A stretch of DNA of 11,558 nt from NCBI GenBank assembly GCA_030825825.1, contig JAPJPE010000033.1, forward strand, positions 1-11,558. Reading direction: 5' to 3'. A program made the position numbers and the translations under genes. Shown here in pieces: positions 7,144-11,558 of this stretch; the first letter of the stretch is position 1, and every line of letters starts with the position of its first letter. This DNA is from Streptococcus sp. GTDB taxonomy: Bacteria > Bacillota > Bacilli > Lactobacillales > Streptococcaceae. The notes under the pieces were generated by a model, which was given only the letters and a program-made list of their open reading frames with translations, was not told where the DNA came from and ran no database searches.

Positions 7144-8751
7144 TTAGGCTAATTTAACACAGAAGGCATCCCAAGGGGCCAACTTGCCTGATTCGAGGAC
7201 TTGTTCTACCTTGGTATTGGCAATGAGAACCTCTTCAACCCCATTGACGAGCGGTAACTCTTGCTCTTGACTGGAGAGATTGACAACCACCAAATAGGCT
7301 TGCTCTCCTTCTACCCGCTTGTAGGCAAAAACCTTGTCTGCTGCGTCCACCAATTCATAATCAGCGGTCACAAGCCAAGGGTACTCTTTTCTCAAAGCAA
7401 TGAGGGCTTGGTAGGTATAGAAAATAGAGTCTGGATCTGCTAGGGCAGCCTCTACATTGATCTCTTTGTAGTTTGGGTTGATCGCAAGCCATGGACGACC
7501 TGTCGTAAAGCCAGCTTCTGCTTCATCATTCCACTGCATTGGTGTCCGGGCATTGTCCCGACCAATATGGCGGATTTGATCCATGATCACTTCGAGCGGA
7601 ACCCCTTTTTCTAAGGCTTCATGGGCATAATTGATCGACTCGATATCTTCTACGTCCTCAAGGGTCTTAAATGGATAGTTGGTCATCCCGATTTCTTCGC
7701 CTTGATAGATATAAGGAGTTCCCTTCATCAAGTGAAGCAGAATCGCTAAAGCCTTGGCAGATTTGACACGATAGTCCCCATCATCCCCCCAAGTTGACAC
7801 AATCCGTGGCAAATCATGGTTGTTCCAAAAGAGGGAATTCCAGCCTTCCTCTTCTCCTAATTCCGTCTGCCACTTAGTGAAAATTTCCTTCAATTTAGGT
7901 ACATCCAATTCCTTCGCGTAGTGCCACTTTGGTTGACCCGGTTGGTATTGAAGGCCAATGTGTTCAAATTGGAAAACCATGGACAATTCTTGATTTTTCG
8001 GATTGGAGTATTGCTTGGCAATCTCTGGAGTCGCCCCCCAAGTTTCTCCCACCGTGAGCAGATCCTTATCACCAAAGGTCGCTTGATTCATTTCCTTCAA
8101 GTAAGGATGGAGCATGGGACCATTGCTGATGATTTCCTGATCTGGGATCTTACCGATCATATCGATCACATCCATACGGAAGCCACCAATTCCCTTATCA
8201 ATCCAGAAATTCATCATGTCATAGATCTGATGACGGAGTTCCTCATTTTCCCAGTTGAGATCTGGTTGCTTCTTACTAAAGTTATGCAGGTAGTATTGAC
8301 CTGAAGCTTCATCAAACTCCCAAGCAGAGCCACTAAAAGCAGAAATAATACCATTGGGCTCATCGCGCCAAATATAGAAATCCCGCTTTGGACTTTCTGG
8401 ATGTTCACGCGCCTCGATAAACCAAGCATGCTCATCAGAGGTATGGTTGACCACCAAGTCCATGATAATTTTGATCTTGCGTTTATGACCTTCTGCGATC
8501 AATTCTTCCATATCTTCCATGGTACCAAAGATGGAGGCAATATCCTCGTAATCCGAGATGTCATAGCCGTTATCATCCATGGGACTCTTGTAGACTGGTG
8601 AGAGCCAGATGGCTGTAATCCCTAGCTTTTCCAGATAGTCTAGCTTGCTCGTGATCCCCTTGAGATCCCCGATGCCATCGCCATTACTATCCTTGAAACT
8701 TTTTGGATAAACTTGGTAAATTACGGCATTATGCCACCATTTTTGTTCCAT
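7144..8751 (-). CDS. dexB: Glucan 1,6-alpha-glucosidase, GH13 family (535 aa)
   Basis: DexB releases glucose from the non-reducing ends of isomalto-oligosaccharides and short dextrans by alpha-1,6 hydrolysis. The first barrel motifs are IYQVYPKSFKDSNGDGIGDL (11-30) and VVNHTSDEHAW (100-110). The catalytic triad is Asp194 (GGFRMDVID, nucleophile), Glu236 (VGETWG, acid/base) and Asp313 (NNHDLPR). These numbers coincide with those I recall for Streptococcus mutans DexB (536 aa), and the two sequences are very similar throughout. The MDDNGYDISDYEDI region and the small C-terminal beta domain are as expected. There is no signal peptide, so the enzyme acts in the cytoplasm on imported sugars. AAAGGAG lies 8 bases before the ATG. 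It follows the GH31 gene by 68 bases, and that gap has its own promoter and a cre-like site. Oligo-1,6-glucosidase and trehalose-6-phosphate hydrolase are close relatives, but DexB fits best. Confidence 0.93.
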   Translation of the reverse strand: MEQKWWHNAVIYQVYPKSFKDSNGDGIGDLKGITSKLDYLEKLGITAIWLSPVYKSPMDDNGYDISDYEDIASIFGTMEDMEELIAEGHKRKIKIIMDLVVNHTSDEHAWFIEAREHPESPKRDFYIWRDEPNGIISAFSGSAWEFDEASGQYYLHNFSKKQPDLNWENEELRHQIYDMMNFWIDKGIGGFRMDVIDMIGKIPDQEIISNGPMLHPYLKEMNQATFGDKDLLTVGETWGATPEIAKQYSNPKNQELSMVFQFEHIGLQYQPGQPKWHYAKELDVPKLKEIFTKWQTELGEEEGWNSLFWNNHDLPRIVSTWGDDGDYRVKSAKALAILLHLMKGTPYIYQGEEIGMTNYPFKTLEDVEDIESINYAHEALEKGVPLEVIMDQIRHIGRDNARTPMQWNDEAEAGFTTGRPWLAINPNYKEINVEAALADPDSIFYTYQALIALRKEYPWLVTADYELVDAADKVFAYKRVEGEQAYLVVVNLSSQEQELPLVNGVEEVLIANTKVEQVLESGKLAPWDAFCVKLA

Positions 8752-8773
8752 TTTTTCTTCTCCTTTATGATTG

Positions 8774-8787
8774 TGAAATCATTTTCA
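8774..8787 (-). promoter_or_regulatory. cre-like site (CcpA) at the dexB start
   Basis: TGAAATCATTTTCA on the plus strand matches the catabolite-response consensus TGWAANCGNTNWCA at 13 of 14 positions; the central CG is CA. It abuts the dexB -10 and covers the predicted transcription start, a position where bound CcpA would repress. An overlapping TGATT/AATCA inverted repeat (8768-8781) is also present. Confidence 0.5.
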
Positions 8788-8815
8788 TCATACAAAAATA
8801 GGGGTGAAATTGCAA
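8787..8815 (-). promoter_or_regulatory. dexB promoter
   Basis: On the minus strand, TTGCAA (8810-8815) and TATGAT (8787-8792) are 17 bases apart, with a predicted start near 8780 and a leader of about 29 bases. The -35 lies immediately before the GH31 stop codon, so dexB could be read both from this promoter and by read-through from the GH31 gene. Confidence 0.65.
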
Positions 8816-8819
8816 GAGT

Positions 8820-11051
8820 TTACAAGTATTCATTCTCTTCACTGGAATAAATCACTTCAAAGAGACGTTGGCGCAAGCCTTCCTCCAAAGGCGTGATGAC
8901 CTTCATCAACTGTTTCCAATCCTTGGCTTTTGAACAAGCCGCAAATAATTCGTTTTTCCTATCGTAGGCCAGGTTGGCAGATTTTAAGAGCTCAAACATC
9001 CGATCTTCTTTGGCAATCGGATGCGATTGCAGCTCACCCATCGCAATTTCCTGACTTTGATTGTCCACTATGATAGGGGCTGTCTCAAAGGTATGGAGCA
9101 AGAAACGGTGCCGTCTCTTTTCAGGAAGCAAGGCAATCTCACCTGTTAAATCCAGCCTAATCTTTCTTTCATCCCAATCGACTGTTACGCGGGTTTCAAC
9201 CTTGCTAGCTCCTTCTCCTTCGACGAGTACGAAAGAACGATTGTCACCTGGGAAGAGATGCCAGTCCAGCATTTCTGGAAGGTCCACTCCTGTCTGTGCT
9301 TGTGCATCCATAGGGATGATAGCTCCCGCACGTGCAAAGACTGGAATATCCTGGCTGGTCCTAAAGACCGTGAGCTTGCCTCTTCCTTCATACTTCCAAT
9401 CATGGAAGAAATCATACCAAACGCCGTCTGGGAACCAAACGCTCACAGAAGCACTATGAAAGACCGGATCCAGCGCTTCGGTAATTGGCGCCACCATGAG
9501 TTCACTGCCAAAGAAATATTGATTCTTCGCTTCATAAGCCTCTTCTTCATTTGGGTAGTGGTAATAGAGGGGTTGAACCAAGGGTAGCCCTTCTTCGTGC
9601 GTCGCAACATTCATGGTGTAGAGATAAGGCAGTAAGCTATGGCGCAGGCGCAAATACTGCTTCATCAAGCAACAGGTCTCAGACGAGTAAAACCACGGTT
9701 CCTTGCTGTTAAAGGCATTACAAGAACTATGGAGACGATTGATCGGGCTAAAGACCCCAAACTGCAACCAGCGAAGCGACAAGTCTTCATCATAGTAGCC
9801 CCGCATATGGCCACCGATATCATGACTCCACCAGGTGTAGCCGATATTGGAAGCTGTGCTGGTAAAATAGGGTTGAAAGGCTAGGGATTCCCAAGTCACA
9901 ATAGTGTCCCCTGAAAAACCAATCGGATACCGATGGCTACCAGGACCCCCATATCGTGATAAGATGAGTCCAGCTTGGCCTTTTCGGCAATTGTCTAGAT
10001 AATGATAGTGATTTAACAACCAAAGGGGATCCATCTTGCCATGACTACCTTGCTGCCAATCAATCCACCAAAAGTCCACTCCTTGATCTTCCAAAGGATG
10101 GTGGACATCTTCGAAATAAGCTTCGCGAAAAGCTGGACTATAAAAATCAAAGCTAGCCGCTTCTTCTTTTTCCGCATCCAGTCCCAAGCGTTTTGCGACC
10201 ATGGGATAAGCATCTTCGAAGGCGCGAATTCCATCTGCCGGATGGACATTTAAGGTCACCTTTAAACCACGCTCATGCAGGCCATTTAAGAAGGCAGCTG
10301 GATCAGGAATCAAATCCCGGTTCCAACTATAGCCAGTCCAACCACTTCCAAAGCGAGCAGGAATCGCCGTCTTGTGCCAGTCCATATCGATCACACTGAC
10401 TGCAAGAGGCACCCCTTCTGCTTTGAACCGATCCATCAAATCTGTATACTCCTGACTGGTATAAGGCCAATAGCGACTCCACCAGTTTCCCAGAGCATAA
10501 CGTGGCAAGAGTGGGGGCTGTCCTGTCAGATGGTAAAAATCTTTTAAGGCGCCTAGATAATCGCGCCCATAACCGAAGAAATACAGATCCACTTCTGGAT
10601 AGGGGCGTGCTCTAAAGCCGCTTTCGTCATCATACAAGTAGGAAGCGGAATCGTCTAAAAGAGCATAACCGGCCTTGCTCAAGATCCCATCTTGCAACTC
10701 CATAGCCCCATCGACCTCGTCAAGTGTCCGACTGGTCCCCTTTAAGGTCTCCGGCTGATCTCCATAGTGCCACCGGCTCCCATAGACTGCATACTGACCC
10801 TTGAGCTCGATAAAAAGCCGATCCGGTGTAAAAGGTCCCTTTTCAAAATGGAGGTGGAGATGCTCCGTATGAAGATCGAGGACCTCTTCTGTCTCTACGA
10901 CCTCACAGGCTACAGGTCCAAAATCACGATTTTGCACAACTTGCGTCTGACCATCCTCAAAAACACCATCCTCTGAGTATTCCAAGCGCACCAAAGATTC
11001 CGTTAATACGGAGATTCGGTAGTTCTCTCCCTGTATCACTGATCCTGCCAT
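8820..11051 (-). CDS. GH31 family alpha-glucosidase (743 aa)
   Basis: This is a retaining glycoside hydrolase of family 31, a family that mostly cleaves alpha-linked glucose or xylose from chain ends. Residues 1-180 are an N-terminal beta-sandwich. The barrel follows from LLPRYALGNWWSRYWPY (181-197). Asp331 in DFWWIDWQQG (326-335) is the expected nucleophile and Asp382 in GFSGDTIVTWESL (378-390) the expected acid/base. HDIGGHMRG (410-418) and SPINRLHSS are conserved active-site segments. C-terminal beta domains follow, and then a charged helical tail from about 690. There is no signal peptide or membrane segment, so it is cytoplasmic. AGGAGG lies 8 bases before the ATG. The gene is upstream of and co-directional with dexB, and both have cre-like sites, so imported isomalto- or other alpha-gluco-oligosaccharides are a plausible substrate. 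The exact linkage cannot be read from sequence; alpha-xylosidase or alpha-galactosaminidase activity is possible but less likely. Confidence 0.88.
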   Translation of the reverse strand: MAGSVIQGENYRISVLTESLVRLEYSEDGVFEDGQTQVVQNRDFGPVACEVVETEEVLDLHTEHLHLHFEKGPFTPDRLFIELKGQYAVYGSRWHYGDQPETLKGTSRTLDEVDGAMELQDGILSKAGYALLDDSASYLYDDESGFRARPYPEVDLYFFGYGRDYLGALKDFYHLTGQPPLLPRYALGNWWSRYWPYTSQEYTDLMDRFKAEGVPLAVSVIDMDWHKTAIPARFGSGWTGYSWNRDLIPDPAAFLNGLHERGLKVTLNVHPADGIRAFEDAYPMVAKRLGLDAEKEEAASFDFYSPAFREAYFEDVHHPLEDQGVDFWWIDWQQGSHGKMDPLWLLNHYHYLDNCRKGQAGLILSRYGGPGSHRYPIGFSGDTIVTWESLAFQPYFTSTASNIGYTWWSHDIGGHMRGYYDEDLSLRWLQFGVFSPINRLHSSCNAFNSKEPWFYSSETCCLMKQYLRLRHSLLPYLYTMNVATHEEGLPLVQPLYYHYPNEEEAYEAKNQYFFGSELMVAPITEALDPVFHSASVSVWFPDGVWYDFFHDWKYEGRGKLTVFRTSQDIPVFARAGAIIPMDAQAQTGVDLPEMLDWHLFPGDNRSFVLVEGEGASKVETRVTVDWDERKIRLDLTGEIALLPEKRRHRFLLHTFETAPIIVDNQSQEIAMGELQSHPIAKEDRMFELLKSANLAYDRKNELFAACSKAKDWKQLMKVITPLEEGLRQRLFEVIYSSEENEYL

Positions 11052-11089
11052 TTGTCTTTCCTCCTCTTTTTATCTACTTCGCCTTACTG

Positions 11090-11103
11090 TGTAAACGTTT
11101 ACG
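11090..11103 (-). promoter_or_regulatory. cre-like operator (CcpA or LacI-family) at the GH31 start
   Basis: The site contains a perfect 12-base palindrome GTAAACGTTTAC (11091-11102) and matches the cre consensus TGWAANCGNTNWCA at 13 of 14 positions. It lies 5 bases downstream of the -10 and covers the predicted start near 11102, which implies repression. CcpA is the likeliest protein; a local LacI-family repressor would use a similar palindrome. Confidence 0.8.
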
Positions 11104-11108
11104 ATTTT

Positions 11109-11137
11109 ACTATAGCACTCAAAAAAAGGCCTGTCAA
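11109..11137 (-). promoter_or_regulatory. Strong promoter of the GH31 gene
   Basis: On the minus strand, a consensus TTGACA (11132-11137) and TATAGT (11109-11114) are separated by 17 bases. The predicted leader is about 51 bases. The -35 lies within the arm and loop of a terminator hairpin, and the T-tract forms part of the spacer. Confidence 0.85.
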
Positions 11138-11154
11138 CACCTGACAGAGCCTTT
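11121..11154 (-). terminator. Intrinsic terminator overlapping the GH31 promoter
   Basis: In minus-strand RNA, AAAGGC and TGTCA-containing arms (11142-11154 and 11125-11136) pair over 12 base pairs with a single-base bulge (11148) and a 5-base loop, followed by seven U (11121-11127). It begins about 18 bases after the stop of the membrane-protein remnant on the same strand, and was probably that gene's terminator. Confidence 0.8.
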
Positions 11155-11171
11155 CCTAAAATTTTATAAGA

Positions 11172-11284
11172 TCAACTTCCCCAATGAATCAAGAGATACA
11201 TGAGACTCGATCCAAACATATCTGCCAAGGCATGCATGAGGAAAAATGGCAAGAGATTCTTGACGACCTTGAGGACGGACGTTA
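11172..11284 (-). pseudogene. C-terminal stub of a membrane protein
   Basis: Reading leftward, 37 in-frame codons end at a TGA (11172-11174). The peptide contains LLPFFLMHALADMFGSSLMY and ends IHWGS: a hydrophobic, membrane-type segment. The frame meets a stop at 11292-11294, a few bases beyond the edge of the MITE-like element at 11285, and there is no start codon with a ribosome binding site. A terminator follows its stop directly, as for a real gene end. The HAL-D pattern in a hydrophobic helix recalls the last helix of CPBP-type intramembrane proteases, but the fragment is too short to assign. The rest of the gene is not recognisable in this window. Confidence 0.5.
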
Positions 11285-11402
11285 GGTGAAATTATCCAGT
11301 GGATGATTTCAGCAATCCAGGAAGTTCTATGACTAAATTAAGATACAGAGGGCGTCTGCGGAGTAAAAATTAAAAATCATTTTTCTGCAGAATCATTTCA
11401 CC
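11285..11402. mobile_element. Possible MITE-like element, 118 bp, with TA duplication
   Basis: The ends are the inverted repeats GGTGAAAT (11285-11292) and ATTTCACC (11395-11402). The repeat continues imperfectly to about 25 and 29 bases, both copies reaching an ATGATTT block. TA flanks both sides (11283-11284 and 11403-11404), as for IS630/mariner-type insertion. The inside has no coding capacity, and a further imperfect stem joins TCTGCGGA (11355) to TCTGCAGA (11385-11392). The left end coincides with the end of the membrane-protein frame. It resembles RUP-type elements in size and target, but I do not recognise the sequence itself. Confidence 0.45.
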
Positions 11403-11425
11403 TATTTCAGTTAAAAAATAGGTGA
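11398..11425. repeat. Perfect 10-base inverted repeat
   Basis: TCACCTATTT (11398-11407) and AAATAGGTGA (11416-11425) are exact complements around an 8-base spacer. The left arm overlaps the end of the MITE-like element. No U-tract follows on either strand. It may be an operator, part of the mobile element, or a leftover of a second insertion. Confidence 0.45.
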
Positions 11426-11430
11426 TCAAC

Positions 11431-11473
11431 ATTCTGAGGCTGGGACAAAAGTCCTAGCCTCAGAATTGTTTTT
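11431..11473 (+). repeat. Streptococcal GAGGCTGGGAC intergenic hairpin, terminator-like on plus strand
   Basis: ATTCTGAGGCTGGGAC (11431-11446) pairs over 16 bases with 11451-11466 around an AAAA loop. There is one G-U wobble on the plus strand (A-C mismatch on minus), followed by TGTTTTT. I recall this GAGGCTGGGAC...GTCC-AGCCTC motif as a recurrent intergenic repeat in streptococci. No plus-strand gene precedes it here, so it may act as a terminator for a lost gene or simply be a repeat copy. Confidence 0.65.
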
Positions 11474-11558
11474 GGATTGTTGAGCAAGACGCAGTGGTTG
11501 AGCGGACTCTACTACGCTGATTTCATCAGCTTTTACAGCCCTACTCAACTGTGCGGAG
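11474..11558. repeat. Structured intergenic repeat, continuing past the window
   Basis: There is no credible reading frame. Nested inverted repeats are visible: outer arms around GTTGAG (11497-11502) and CTCAAC (11544-11549), with GCA/TGC further out, and an inner perfect hairpin GCTGAT/ATCAGC (11516-11530) with a 3-base loop. Together with the preceding hairpin it looks like a larger dispersed streptococcal repeat that extends beyond the right edge. Identification is from memory and needs a genome-wide copy count. Confidence 0.45.

Noticed and set aside
7921..8304. Plus-strand 127-codon frame opposite dexB
   Set aside because: Shadow of dexB coding sequence with no start signals or family features.
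9061..9587. Plus-strand frames opposite the GH31 gene
   Set aside because: Overlapping shadows in two frames; the minus-strand GH31 protein is intact with catalytic residues.
11285..11558. CRISPR array in the repeat-rich right end
   Set aside because: The repeats are inverted and of unequal size, without regular spacing or repeated direct units.

Overview
The window looks like chromosome from a viridans-group Streptococcus, possibly the sanguinis/gordonii/parasanguinis type. The reasons are the DexB-type glucan 1,6-alpha-glucosidase, the metE-metF pair behind a streptococcal-style MET-box, a hut gene, strong AGGAGG-like ribosome binding sites, and an intergenic repeat at the right end that resembles ones I recall from streptococci. 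The species call is inference. Apart from the hutG end at the left edge, every gene is on the minus strand.

Layout, left to right. Positions 1-383 (+) hold the 3' end of hutG (formimidoylglutamase), closed by a bidirectional terminator at 401-446. Positions 530-3466 (-) encode a 978-residue multidomain regulator with a winged-helix/BTAD head, an AAA-type ATPase and a helical TPR-like tail. It has its own promoter, and no target is known. Positions 3599-4474 (-) are metF and 4588-6837 (-) are metE. They form a methionine-synthesis operon in the order metE-metF, with a wobble-rich hairpin between the genes, a good promoter and a MET-box centred near -66. Positions 7144-8751 (-) are dexB and 8820-11051 (-) a GH31 alpha-glucosidase. 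Each has its own promoter and a catabolite-response (cre-like) sequence just downstream of the -10. Positions 11121-11558 are accessory DNA: a terminator whose arm supplies the GH31 -35 box, the C-terminal stub of a membrane protein, a MITE-like element with TA duplication, and structured intergenic repeats.

How the genes work together. MetF makes 5-methyl-THF, which MetE uses to methylate homocysteine, and an MtaR/MetR-type LysR activator probably controls both. The GH31 enzyme and DexB are both cytoplasmic (no signal peptide) and probably degrade imported alpha-glucosides such as isomalto-oligosaccharides, under carbon catabolite control. HutG ends histidine degradation.

I see no CRISPR array, toxin-antitoxin pair, phage gene, complete IS or obvious defence system. 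The genes are mostly recognisable housekeeping or metabolic families. The least explained items are the large regulator, the metE-metF intercistronic hairpin, and the repeat cluster and gene remnant at the right end. All regulatory calls are by eye.
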